Assembly: GCA_038326995.1 (NCBI GenBank)
Contig: JBBQKP010000011.1
Span: 1-32,390 of the forward strand
Direction of reading: 5' to 3'
Length of the DNA: 32,390 bases
Source: JBBQKP01 sp038326995
GTDB taxonomy: Bacteria > Planctomycetota > Phycisphaerae > Tepidisphaerales > Tepidisphaeraceae
The notes below the pieces were generated by a model. It searched no databases. It saw only the letters and a program-made list of their open reading frames with translations, and was not told the DNA's origin. Numbering within the stretch: position 1 is the first letter of the stretch; each line of letters opens with the position of its first letter. The translations under genes and the position numbers were made by a program. Positions 24,341 through 32,336 of the stretch are shown here, piece after piece.

Positions 24341-25480
24341 TCACGCCGCCATCGAGACGTTCGACGACGACGCACTGATCATGCCCGCAAGTTCCATAAG
24401 GCTCTGGCTCATTTCAGAGCGCGGAGCACGCAGAACCACAGGCTCGCCGAAGTTCACCGCGGCGATCGCGTTCTTGTAGTCGTTGGGAACCATCCAGCTG
24501 AGCTTCAGGCCCAGCGACTTTTCGACCTCTTCGGGTTCGATGTCCCAACCCTTTTTCACATACCGGTTCACGACCACTTTGATCTTGTTCGTATCCACGC
24601 CCATGCGGCGAAGTGTGCCGACGAATCGCTCGGCGTTCTTCGCACTGGGTACGTTGAGCTGCATCACGATCATGTTAATCGACCCGGCGTGCAGCGCGGC
24701 CGCATACACCGGGTCAATGCTCATCACCGAATCCACCACGACGTAATCAAACATGCGACCCAATACGCCCAGCAGGCGATTGAGACCCATCTGATTCACG
24801 CGCTGGCTGTCCTCGGGAAGCTCGGGCCGGGCAAGGATCGCCAGGCCGCTTTTGGTATGGATCGAGAGCGCGGTATCCAGAAGCTGGCGATCGATTTGTT
24901 CGCCCGACTGCATCACGTCGGCGATGGTGTAACGCGGGTGCACATCAAACGCACCCGCGACGCCGCCCTGAACCAGATCAAGATCGACCAGAACCGTTTT
25001 GGCTTTTTGTGCGAGCGACGTGGCGATGTTGCACGCGATGGTGGTCGAGCCTACGCCGCCCATTGTCGGGACGACGGTGATGATCTTGCCCTTGGCGCTC
25101 ATGCCGTGGTTGTTGGCGACTCGATCCAGAGCGGCCTTGAAGCGGTGCTCGACGATCGGCAAGGGGATGAACTCTTTCACGCCCACGTGCATGGCGTCCA
25201 TGAGCAGATTCGGATCCATGACCTGGCTCATGACGAAGAATGTTGTGTCCGGGAAATTCTTGATCAGCGGCGCGAGTGCGCGGAGCTGGTCGGTCGCGCC
25301 CGGATCGAGATTGACGATCGCGAGCTGCGGTTTTTCCTGTTTGCTGAGGAACTGCCCGAGCTGGTCGATGGTGGGAAGCGAGGCCATGGGCGTCATGCCC
25401 TGTCCTGCAAGGAACTGCACCATTTCGCCGCGGTTGTTGTCGTCGCCGTCGACGATCGCACATGTGAGTTGAAAGAACAT
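24341..25480 (-). CDS. cpaE: Tad pilus ATPase-like localisation protein CpaE/TadZ
   Basis: The product is 379 aa from the ATG at 25480 (GGAG 5 nt upstream); a frame extending to 25582 would overlap cpaC's spacer. Residues 1-125 are a degenerate receiver-like domain (CAIVDGDDNNRGEMVQFL, AIVNLDPGATD, GVKEFIPLPI). Residues 130-360 are ParA/MinD-like: ITVVPTMGGVGSTTIACNIATSLA (134-157), VLVDLDLVQGG (163-173), and YVVVDS. The signature Lys of the deviant Walker A is replaced (TMGGVGST), which is common in TadZ and suggests polar localisation rather than strong ATPase activity. It likely places the machine at a pole. Confidence 0.94.
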   Translation of the reverse strand: MFFQLTCAIVDGDDNNRGEMVQFLAGQGMTPMASLPTIDQLGQFLSKQEKPQLAIVNLDPGATDQLRALAPLIKNFPDTTFFVMSQVMDPNLLMDAMHVGVKEFIPLPIVEHRFKAALDRVANNHGMSAKGKIITVVPTMGGVGSTTIACNIATSLAQKAKTVLVDLDLVQGGVAGAFDVHPRYTIADVMQSGEQIDRQLLDTALSIHTKSGLAILARPELPEDSQRVNQMGLNRLLGVLGRMFDYVVVDSVMSIDPVYAAALHAGSINMIVMQLNVPSAKNAERFVGTLRRMGVDTNKIKVVVNRYVKKGWDIEPEEVEKSLGLKLSWMVPNDYKNAIAAVNFGEPVVLRAPRSEMSQSLMELAGMISASSSNVSMAA

Positions 25481-25585
25481 TGTCGCTCCGTATTGAATCT
25501 GCGATGAATTTCGTGATGGGGCCAGACGAGTGTGGTCTTCGTTTTTCTCGAAGCTTTGAATAAAGGAATTGCTTCTGGGCACTTC

Positions 25586-28030
25586 CTACTGAGGGCCGAC
25601 CAGACCGGTATCCATGTCCGCCATTGCGGGGGCTTGTTCCACGCGCTGCTCGTCCGATACAGGATCGGCGATTTTGCTGCCGGGGTTTTGCGGAGCGACG
25701 GGAACGTGTCGCACGCGGTCGTAATGCTGCTGCCTTGTGGGCATTTCATTGGTCGGTCGTTCACGAAGAGGTTCGCGTGACGAGTCGCTTACGGTTTGAT
25801 CACCCGAGTGATTGGCCGACATGAACGGTGCGGCAGATGTCGAGTTCGTATTCCTTGAAAGCGGCACGGCCCGAGGGGTCACGTCCTTGCCCTGGTCGCC
25901 GCCGAAGTAGAGTTCGACGTCGTTGGGGTCTTGCCACTGACTACCGGGCAATGCGGGCACTTCGCCGGGCTTCATCGCACTTACGAGCCGGGGCGTAATG
26001 AGCACGAGCAGTTCGGTTTCACGCTGCTGATAGCGGGTGCTGCGGAAGAGTGCGCCGATGACGGGAAGTTCGCCCAGGAACGGAATGACCTGCTTGTTGG
26101 CGACGATGTTGCTGCTGAGCAGCCCGGCGATCGCCATGGTCTCACCGTCGGCGAGTTCGACGGTGGTGCTGACGCGGCGTGTGATGAATCCCGGAACCGG
26201 GCCGCCGCCGATCTGCACGCTGACGCTGCTGTCGATTTCGCTGACTTCAGGCTCGAGTGCGAGCTGAATCTTGCCGTTGCCCAGCGCGATGGGCGTGTAG
26301 TTAAGTTTGATGCCGTACTCTTTGTAGGAGATGGCCAGTCCGTCCTGCGAAGGCTGCGGGATCGGGATTTCACCGCCCGCGACGAATCGCCCGGTCTGCC
26401 CGCTCATGACGACGATGTTGGGTTTTGCCAGCACACGCAGGAGGTTGTTTTCTTTGAGTGCGGTGACGAGATACGCGATGCTGGAGCCCCTGATTTCTGC
26501 CTTGCCGAAGATCGTCGCGCTGCGGACGTTCTCGGGCACCGTCAGGCCGAACTGCCCTGCGCCGAGCGACTCGCTTCCGAACAATCCGGCGCTTCCGATA
26601 TTGCTGCCCAGGAAGGAGACGCCGTCCTGTGTTGCGAGGTTGATACCAAGCTGACGCGAGACGGTCTTGCTGACTTCTGCGAACTGAACTTCGAGCATGA
26701 TCTGCTGTCCGCCGGCGACTTCGAGGAAGTTCACCACCGTGCCATAAGGCTGGACCAGCGCCACGAGTTTTTCTGCCGTGCCGATGTCGGGCACCTCGCC
26801 CTTGAGCACGATCGAACCGTTCGCCGCCGCGACCTTGATGTCCGAGCCGGGAACGACGGTCCTGATGATTTCGTTGATCGCGCCGACGTCGACGGCGACA
26901 TGCACATCCATCGTCGCCTGTTCCCCGCTGTCGTCCCAGATCATGAGCTGAGTCGTGCCGGGCTTCTTGGCGGTGACGAGCAGAAGATCGGGCCCGAGCG
27001 TCAGCACGTCGGCGATGTCGGGCGCGGCCACGTTGATCGTCTTGATCGATCGCTTCGTGCGAATCGCACTGCTCTTGTTGATCATCAATCGCACTTCGCC
27101 GTTGTCATCCAGGCCGCTGGTCACCAGATCCAATGCGGCCGGCCTGACTTTGCGAGACGTAGACTGCTGGTCTGTTGCATTGCCCGTTGAAGCGGCGCTG
27201 CGACGCTGCATCGGCCTTCGAATCGCTGTCGCGGCGGGCGCGGTCGACGCTGTCGTGGTAGGCGAACTCTCCAAAGCGGCCTCGGGGAACGCGACTTGCG
27301 TTGAAGGAGCGTTCTCGATTACCGAAATACCTGGCGCATCGAATGACGAGGCTGTCCCGTCGGAGCTGACGAGAAAAGTGCCGCTTCGATTTAATACGCG
27401 GACCTCGACGGGCTGTGTGGTTGTTGAGTGATCCAATTGATCTGAGACCGGCGTTCCGACCAGAGGCGTTTCGACCAGAGGCGTTTCGCCCCAGACGTCT
27501 GAAGCGGCCGTCGTTGGGCTTGCTTCTGCGACCATAGACGATCCCGTCGAATGAACTGTCGAATGAACTGTCGCGGCATCTGGCGTCTTGTCGGAAGCGT
27601 CGTCGCGGATCGTCTGGTTCCCGCCGAACAGGTCGGTCCATGTCACTTCGTTGGTCACGTCGTTGGTCGTTTGAGCGACTTCAATAAACGCATCAGACGA
27701 TGAATCGGCAGGCAAGGCGGATTGCATGAGCGCGTTGCCGCCGGCTTCGTTTCTAGCCAGCTGGACTTTGGTCTGCGGGTCCAGGTTCCCCAGAATCATT
27801 TCCGAGGCTAGAGCAGAGCGCATACCCTTGCGCTCACGCCCGATGATCGCGCCCACGACCGGCTCGACCGCGACGGCGATCGCGCGGTTCGACGTGTCGG
27901 TCGATAATTTTTTTCCGCTCTGCAATTGTGTGGTCAGAGCCAGAACACCCAGCAGGCCTGCCCCGGCAAGGAGTGACCAGCGCTTGATCTTGAGATGGCG
28001 TGCGGTGTGATTTTGAGTTGCGTCTTTCAT
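25586..28030 (-). CDS. cpaC: Tad pilus secretin CpaC/RcpA with extended N-terminus
   Basis: The product is 814 aa, well above the usual 450-600. An N-terminal hydrophobic stretch (~19-34) is a signal or anchor. Residues 40-300 are Ser/Thr/Ala-rich and contain short tandem repeats (ETPLVETPLVGTP near 183-195, HSTVHST near 156-162). The pilus N-terminal domain follows (~309-380), then a BON-like domain (~385-440, IVLKGEVPDIGTAEKLVALV), then the secretin barrel (~510-685) with VLAKPNIVVMSGQTGRFVAGGEIPIP and PFLGELPVIGALFRST. It forms the outer-membrane pore. The N-terminal insert may span a thick periplasm or bind envelope; this is inference. Confidence 0.95.
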   Translation of the reverse strand: MKDATQNHTARHLKIKRWSLLAGAGLLGVLALTTQLQSGKKLSTDTSNRAIAVAVEPVVGAIIGRERKGMRSALASEMILGNLDPQTKVQLARNEAGGNALMQSALPADSSSDAFIEVAQTTNDVTNEVTWTDLFGGNQTIRDDASDKTPDAATVHSTVHSTGSSMVAEASPTTAASDVWGETPLVETPLVGTPVSDQLDHSTTTQPVEVRVLNRSGTFLVSSDGTASSFDAPGISVIENAPSTQVAFPEAALESSPTTTASTAPAATAIRRPMQRRSAASTGNATDQQSTSRKVRPAALDLVTSGLDDNGEVRLMINKSSAIRTKRSIKTINVAAPDIADVLTLGPDLLLVTAKKPGTTQLMIWDDSGEQATMDVHVAVDVGAINEIIRTVVPGSDIKVAAANGSIVLKGEVPDIGTAEKLVALVQPYGTVVNFLEVAGGQQIMLEVQFAEVSKTVSRQLGINLATQDGVSFLGSNIGSAGLFGSESLGAGQFGLTVPENVRSATIFGKAEIRGSSIAYLVTALKENNLLRVLAKPNIVVMSGQTGRFVAGGEIPIPQPSQDGLAISYKEYGIKLNYTPIALGNGKIQLALEPEVSEIDSSVSVQIGGGPVPGFITRRVSTTVELADGETMAIAGLLSSNIVANKQVIPFLGELPVIGALFRSTRYQQRETELLVLITPRLVSAMKPGEVPALPGSQWQDPNDVELYFGGDQGKDVTPRAVPLSRNTNSTSAAPFMSANHSGDQTVSDSSREPLRERPTNEMPTRQQHYDRVRHVPVAPQNPGSKIADPVSDEQRVEQAPAMADMDTGLVGPQ

Positions 28031-28111
28031 GGATTTCTCTGTTGTACGAATCGAACTTCTTTTGAACTGAGCTGTTTTATAGATCTACGATCGGCCCGAG
28101 ATGTTTGGAGT

Positions 28112-29119
28112 TCAGTCGGCGATGGAACGCAGCAGATCACTGATGTCTGCGATCGTGCCGCCCTTGGCTTTGGGTTTGGCTGGCACTTCCACCTCGATTT
28201 CGACCGGAGCGCCGGCGCGGATCACGGTCATCTTGTGCATCACCGGCACGACGATTTCGGGCGTGTGTTTTTGATTCGAATCCGGCCGCTTGTAACCCGT
28301 CTCGGAGAACGGATCTGATGTCGAACGCTGGGGCGCTGGTCTTTGCGAAGCATCGCGATTCGAGGCGAGCTGCACGTCGCCCAGCAGATCGCTCATGGTC
28401 GCACCGGCTAGTTTGGGGGTTTGATCGTCGTCAGAAGCGCGCAGGGTCAGACGAAAATTGTTCGCCGACGCCAGGTCAAAAAGTTCCGCCTGTTCAGGCA
28501 AGACAAGCAGCGTCACCGATCGAGAAGCGGAATTCTGCTTCTGCTGATCGTTGGCGGCGTCTCCAGAAAGCTTTGACTCTTCCTGAGGCTGGCTCGGCGA
28601 CAAACGCGGCCCGACCGCCAGGACCAAAACGTTCTGTGCGACGGTTCGTGCGACCTGCTCACCCTCGACTTGTACACGCGCGACCAGATCGACACGCGAG
28701 CCGGGCTGCATGAAATTCACCATGCCGTTGAATTCGTTGATCTCAAGTGTGATGGCGCGCTGTCCGGGTTTGAGCACGCCCGCAAGCCCGGCGCCCGCGC
28801 CTTCGCTGGCGAGCATGAAGCTGCTGAACAGCGATCCCTTGCCCACCATCGTGCTGGTGACCCGACCCACGAGCGTAGCGCGGTCATTCATGACCGCCCC
28901 GCCCATGACGCGCTCGTCCACCTTGATCAGCACCAAATCCTTCTCGCCGATCATCTGACCGGGTTCCAGGTTTCGTGACGCAACAGGCATCTCAAGCCAC
29001 TTCACGTTTTGCGAAGGATCGACGACCTGTGCGGGGGAAGAGAACTGAATTGCCGCCACGAATGCGACCACGCCCAAAGTAGCGGCGGCGATCAGTGGTG
29101 CTGACTTCTTGATATCCAT
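28112..29119 (-). CDS. cpaB: Tad pilus assembly protein CpaB/RcpC
   Basis: The product is 335 aa from the ATG at 29119, which has GGAG 5 nt upstream; a GTG two codons earlier is less likely. An N-terminal transmembrane helix (~9-26) leads to an SAF domain (~42-110: MPVASRNLEPGQMIGEKDLVLIKVD, LVGRVTSTMVGKGSLFSSFML) and the RcpC-type beta domain (GLAGVLKPGQRAITLEINEFNGMVNFMQPGSRVDLVARVQ, ~114-155). The tail is Ser/Pro-rich and ends with EVEVPAKPKAKGG. CpaB works in the periplasm with the secretin. It is first of the downstream cluster after the 580-nt gap, so a promoter should lie just upstream. Confidence 0.94.
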   Translation of the reverse strand: MDIKKSAPLIAAATLGVVAFVAAIQFSSPAQVVDPSQNVKWLEMPVASRNLEPGQMIGEKDLVLIKVDERVMGGAVMNDRATLVGRVTSTMVGKGSLFSSFMLASEGAGAGLAGVLKPGQRAITLEINEFNGMVNFMQPGSRVDLVARVQVEGEQVARTVAQNVLVLAVGPRLSPSQPQEESKLSGDAANDQQKQNSASRSVTLLVLPEQAELFDLASANNFRLTLRASDDDQTPKLAGATMSDLLGDVQLASNRDASQRPAPQRSTSDPFSETGYKRPDSNQKHTPEIVVPVMHKMTVIRAGAPVEIEVEVPAKPKAKGGTIADISDLLRSIAD

Positions 29120-29699
29120 TTTCACTCCAGATGAGTTGCGAGTAACGAAACTTCTTCAACCGCACTTACCGCACGTTCGCGACAAGAGTCGGTTCGTCCG
29201 CACTCATCTTCGGAGGGTTCGTTGAGGAGCATTAGGCCGCCTGCGCGGAATATGAGCCCGGCAAAATCGCCCGAATTCAGCCCACCTTCTGGCTCGTGCT
29301 AAACTCATCCATCAAAGATGTTTCAACACAGCCCTGTTTCGCGTTTCCTCCCCACTGATGTCGCGACGATTATCGAACCCTGTGCCAGGCGACCATCAGA
29401 ACCATGCCCGAAAGCCCGCACCCATTTCGCCAAATCTAGATGACCGTGTTCAGCATTCACGTCGAATTACCGGGCGTTAATGACATCCTGTTTTTTTGTT
29501 GCACCCCTGCCGTGTGCGAGATTTCGAACCCCTTCAGCAGATAAACTGCCGCGCGCGAAGTAAGCAGGTTTCCCAAATCGTTCCTTTGTTTTCTTGATTT
29601 CGTCCCACATGCAAAAGCAGCAACCACCATGAGAAACCGCTCGACGTTGGTACGTTCGAGCGGGTAGAGATCTCCAGGATTTTCGCCCGACAAAACGGA
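29120..29699. other. Intergenic gap inside the Tad locus
   Basis: This 580-nt gap separates tadE from cpaB. A 78-codon minus-strand frame (29457-29693) crosses a terminator-like hairpin and shows no recognisable protein pattern, so I do not call it. The region likely carries the cpaB-tadC promoter. No TadF or TadG-like frame is visible. Confidence 0.6.
29637..29663 (-). terminator. Terminator-like hairpin after tadE
   Basis: On the minus strand CCGCTCGA (29663-29656) pairs with TCGAGCGG (29644-29637), extended by CGT/ACG past a bulged A, and is followed by TTTCTC. It lies 37 nt past the tadE stop. It would split the locus into two transcription units. Confidence 0.6.
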
Positions 29700-30149
29700 T
29701 CAGCCTTCTTTTCGCATCACCGTCTGGCCGACCACTTGCTTCGCCGTGCCGATGAGACCCAGCGGCCTGACGCCCACCGAACCCCAGCCCACACTGACGC
29801 GAACCTGAATCGCCGAACCCGCGGCGACGCTTGCGGCACTGACCGACGATGTTCCAGCGCCGTCGAGAACCTGCACGCTATAGCCCGAACTCGAAAGCCC
29901 CGCGGCGTTCATCGCGACCTGGACTGCGCTGGTCACATCACCGTTGGTCGCTCCAGGCGTGATCGCGGCGCGCGCACCCTCTCTTGCGGCGCCCTGCATC
30001 GTGTGCTTAATGAAAAAGAAGTGCCCGAATTCCACGCACCCGAACGTCAATAGCAGCAGCACCGGGAACACCAGTGCGGCGTCCATCACGGCGCTGCCCC
30101 GTCGGCGAGATGGGGTTGAATTGGACTGATTTGTCGAACGATTTCGCAT
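29700..30149 (-). CDS. tadE: TadE-like minor pilin/pseudopilin
   Basis: The product is 149 aa. The conserved TadE head is RRRGSAVMDAALVFPVLLLLTFGCVEFGHFFFIKHTMQGAAREGARAA (15-62), with a transmembrane helix at ~24-46 and the 'A.EFAL.FP' equivalent MDAALVFP. The C-terminal part is beta-rich (VQVLDGAGTSS, IQVRVSVGWGSVGVRPLGLIGTAKQVVGQTV). TadE proteins are processed like Flp by the prepilin peptidase and are thought to prime or regulate the pilus. It starts 40 nt after the cpaA stop. Confidence 0.9.
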   Translation of the reverse strand: MRNRSTNQSNSTPSRRRGSAVMDAALVFPVLLLLTFGCVEFGHFFFIKHTMQGAAREGARAAITPGATNGDVTSAVQVAMNAAGLSSSGYSVQVLDGAGTSSVSAASVAAGSAIQVRVSVGWGSVGVRPLGLIGTAKQVVGQTVMRKEG

Positions 30150-30189
30150 ATTTATTCCTCTTACCTCGCCTGTTTCTCAGTAATACCGC

Positions 30190-30732
30190 TCACCACCGCA
30201 CCGCCACGCACACGCACAGCGCGATCATCACGCTGACCGCGTAAGGCAACGGCTTGTCGACGCTTCGCATCGATTGGCCCGTCGATTGAACGTGCTCGCG
30301 CCCAAGATGTTGGAAGCTCGCGAAGTTCACCACCAGTACCATCGAATTCGAAAACAGCTTCTGCAAACGTCCAGTCGCAACCGCCTGGCTCAGCACGATG
30401 ATGAGCCCCACGATCGCGGCGGCGATGAAGACTTCCAGCGTCGCGAGCGGGCCCACCCACGCACCGACGGCCGCGAGCATCTTGACGTCGCCTCCGCCCA
30501 CCGCACCCAGTGCGAACTGAACGAACAGCAGCGCAAAGCCGACAAAAACGCCTGCCAGTGCGTAGCCAATCGACACGGGCGATGCCCACACGATCGCGTT
30601 GATAAGTCCGCTCAGCAGGATCAGCAGATTCAGCCAATTCGGAATCCGCCGCTCGCGCAGGTCCACCATCGCGGCGATGAAAATCATCACCAACAGTGGA
30701 GTGAGCGCGAGAATCGGCGGGAGGTGAATCAT
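30190..30732 (-). CDS. cpaA: Prepilin peptidase CpaA/TadV
   Basis: The product is 180 aa, a minimal A24 aspartic protease lacking the N-methyltransferase domain of PilD. The two catalytic aspartates are visible: Asp24 in AAMVDLRERRIPNWLN and Asp82 in the GGGDVKMLA motif. It has about six hydrophobic helices. It cleaves the Flp leaders after the conserved Gly. Its start is 12 nt after the minor flp stop, so the genes are co-transcribed. The C-terminal hydrophilic part (145-165) is not seen in all homologues. No strong Shine-Dalgarno is evident. Confidence 0.95.
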   Translation of the reverse strand: MIHLPPILALTPLLVMIFIAAMVDLRERRIPNWLNLLILLSGLINAIVWASPVSIGYALAGVFVGFALLFVQFALGAVGGGDVKMLAAVGAWVGPLATLEVFIAAAIVGLIIVLSQAVATGRLQKLFSNSMVLVVNFASFQHLGREHVQSTGQSMRSVDKPLPYAVSVMIALCVCVAVRW

Positions 30733-30744
30733 TGAAAATTCGAA

Positions 30745-30912
30745 CTAACTGGGAATCAGCGTGTTCAGACTCGTCCACCGCGCTAGCACCTTCGTCCCGA
30801 ACACCGCAACAATCGCGACTGCGGAGATAATGACCAGACCAGCGATCAGAACGTATTCCAGGATCTCGGCACCGGTGTCCTGAGCGATGAGTCTTTTGAA
30901 GAGCTTTCTCAT
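30745..30912 (-). CDS. flp: Flp-type pilin (second copy)
   Basis: The product is 55 aa from the ATG at 30912, chosen because the protein then begins MRKLFKRLIAQDTGAEILEY, a perfect Flp leader; the longer frame to 30999 is unlikely. Cleavage is expected between Gly14 and Ala15, with Glu19 (+5) and Tyr20 (+6) conserved, leaving about 41 residues with one hydrophobic helix (LIAGLVIISAVAIVAVFG). It ends ARWTSLNTLIPS, nearly like its paralogue. No good Shine-Dalgarno precedes the ATG, unlike the other pilin, so it may be a minor subunit. Confidence 0.93.
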   Translation of the reverse strand: MRKLFKRLIAQDTGAEILEYVLIAGLVIISAVAIVAVFGTKVLARWTSLNTLIPS

Positions 30913-31057
30913 AATGCAGTATCGGTTCGGCTCACTGTGATTCAGGCTGCCAAACAGGCCAGCCTGTTGTCGCGCGAACTGCTTACAAGCGATCGCCACC
31001 GGTATTCGCGGCGACGATCGGGTGATTTTCGAGGGACTTTTCCCCTCCCACTCTCGC

Positions 31058-31219
31058 TCACATCTGGGTGTTGAGCGAGTTCCAGCGTGCCAGCACTTTG
31101 TTGCCGACAGCTGTGATGACCGCGATTGCGGCGACGACGATCAGACCGGCGATGAGTGCGTACTCAAGGATTTCGCCGCCCTGCTCGTCACGAACGAGCT
31201 TCTTGAAAAGAGCCTTCAT
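31058..31219 (-). CDS. flp: Major Flp pilin
   Basis: The product is 53 aa from the ATG at 31219, preceded by AAAGGAG at 5-nt spacing, the strongest ribosome-binding site seen in the window. The leader is MKALFKKLVRDEQG, cut before Gly15, and EILEYALIAGLIVVAAIAV follows with Glu at +5 and Tyr at +6. It ends ARWNSLNTQM. Class IVb Flp pilins form thin adhesive fibres. The strong ribosome-binding site and first position suggest it is the main subunit. The frame open to 31405 is not used. Confidence 0.95.
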   Translation of the reverse strand: MKALFKKLVRDEQGGEILEYALIAGLIVVAAIAVITAVGNKVLARWNSLNTQM

Positions 31220-31541
31220 GGCTTCTCCTTTAACTAACCCAGGCTTCTTAGCACCAACGACGCTGCAGCAACCCTTAGGACCTGCTGCCGTCATCGATGC
31301 CACCATCGCGCGAATCGCGCCATGCCCGGGTCGAGCGACCCGTTCACGTCGGCATGGGCTGGGAACTCCCATTACCGATCTTGATATCACATCGGTCGAA
31401 TACATTTCTCAGATGAGCAAACCGATCGCGTAATTTTTGCGCTTTTTCCGGCCCCCTTCCGATAACCAACCCCATCTCGATGAATTCACGTGCAAAAAAC
31501 ATGGCCCGCTCGAAAACGCGAGGTATACTTCTTTTCCCGCG
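31220..31541. other. Divergent region upstream of flp with nested palindromes
   Basis: This stretch of 322 nt should hold the flp promoter and that of the small plus-strand gene. It contains the cruciform-like element at 31320-31357 and weaker inverted words (GCAGCA/TGCTGC near 31265-31287). No gene is visible. Confidence 0.5.
31320..31357. promoter_or_regulatory. Nested palindrome upstream of flp
   Basis: CGGGTCG (31327-31333) and CGACCCG (31336-31342) pair with a 2-nt centre, and CCATGCC (31320-31326) and GGCATGG (31351-31357) enclose them. It sits about 100-140 nt upstream of the major pilin's ATG. A regulator site or leader hairpin is possible; the role is not known. Confidence 0.4.
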
Positions 31542-31760
31542 ATGTCTGACGAACCCGAACTCATTTGCCAGATCGAACTCCTCGAAATGAGGCTCCGAGA
31601 CCTCCGCGCCCGCTCGAACGCGCTCAAAGACAAGCCACGCGAAACCCACCCGAGCCGCCGTGTTCTGGATCGACAAGCCCGGGAAATGAAGGTCCAGGTC
31701 ACCGCCCTTCGCGGCAGGCTGAACCCCAGACCCCGGCTTCGGCCGCATGTGATTGCGTAA
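31542..31760 (+). CDS. Small coiled-coil-like protein
   Basis: The product is 72 aa from the ATG at 31542. Its N-terminal half (LICQIELLEMRLRDLRARSNALKD) and the segment REMKVQVTALRGRL have heptad-like leucine and charge spacing, fitting a short helical hairpin or coiled coil. The tail is Arg/Pro-rich. TATACT 14 nt upstream (31523-31528) could be a -10 box, which implies a very short leader. The frame is open upstream to 31437 but a longer start adds an unlikely, Phe/Cys-containing head. I do not recognise the family. Confidence 0.6.
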   Translation: MSDEPELICQIELLEMRLRDLRARSNALKDKPRETHPSRRVLDRQAREMKVQVTALRGRLNPRPRLRPHVIA

Positions 31761-31890
31761 TCCACATCGCGTGGTGTCCGATAATTGGTAGTCCAATATT
31801 TTTTGTGCATGCCCGCTCGCTTTCGTTGACATTGAAGTGATCGGGTGGATGGCCGTCTGAGGATGGCAACCACCACCGCCGTTTGGCGCC

Positions 31891-31950
31891 GATTCGCCTC
31901 GATTCGCCGCCATTCGCCGCCGTTCACCATCATTTCGCACCCGTTTACCA
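31891..31950. repeat. Degenerate 10-bp tandem repeat
   Basis: Six consecutive 10-nt units decay gradually: GATTCGCCTC, GATTCGCCGC, CATTCGCCGC, CGTTCACCAT, CATTTCGCAC, CCGTTTACCA. The core TTCGCC is shared by the first three. The pattern suggests an old slippage expansion. Confidence 0.6.
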
Positions 31951-32163
31951 CCGATTTTCACGACTGCTTTTCTCCCATCCCTGGGCCCAACTCCTTCTCA
32001 TCACTCGCCTTACGCCGCCGCCACTCGTGTCTGCCCACTCGAAATGCGCACATTTGAGTTCACATTCGGGGTCCACACCCGTGTCGGCGTCGCATTTACC
32101 ATTCGCACATCAGCGCATCGTCGTAGGCGCGCAGATTCGAAGCGCATCTTCTTCTTCGATTCG

Positions 32164-32181
32164 CCGCGGACTTGTCCGCGG
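32164..32181. repeat. Perfect 7-bp hairpin
   Basis: CCGCGGA and TCCGCGG flank the loop CTTG. It is one of three unrelated perfect hairpins within 160 nt. Confidence 0.7.
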
Positions 32182-32243
32182 AGGCAAGCGAGAACAATCG
32201 GGCGATAGCTGACCCAACAGCGCTGTGTGACATCGCGAGATCA

Positions 32244-32261
32244 CGCGGGCTCACGCCCGCG
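32244..32261. repeat. Perfect 7-bp hairpin
   Basis: CGCGGGC and GCCCGCG flank the loop TCAC. No T-run follows on either side, so a terminator role is unlikely. Confidence 0.7.
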
Positions 32262-32290
32262 GCGAAACGAGGAGCACGCATAAACCACGT

Positions 32291-32316
32291 AGGGTCCGCA
32301 GTATTCTGCGGACCCT
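32291..32316. repeat. Perfect 11-bp hairpin
   Basis: AGGGTCCGCAG (32291-32301) and CTGCGGACCCT (32306-32316) flank the loop TATT. It could be a terminator for a gene off the right edge or a dispersed palindrome; there is no T-run. Confidence 0.8.
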
Positions 32317-32336
32317 TCACGCGTTCCCAAGATTAG

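Noticed and set aside
29457..29693. 78-codon frame after tadE
   Set aside because: It crosses a terminator-like hairpin, has no visible ribosome-binding site and matches no pattern I know. Possible but unsupported.
31891..31950. 10-bp repeats as a CRISPR array
   Set aside because: Units are short, adjoining and degenerate with no spacers, and no cas genes are present.
31344..31961. 205-codon minus-strand frame over the small coiled-coil gene
   Set aside because: It covers the repeat stretch and the reverse of the coiled-coil gene. The plus-strand frame has a better start and heptad pattern.
31883..32212. 109-codon plus-strand frame at the right end
   Set aside because: It translates the 10-nt repeat and hairpin-rich DNA; composition is His/Pro/Ser-rich and low-complexity.
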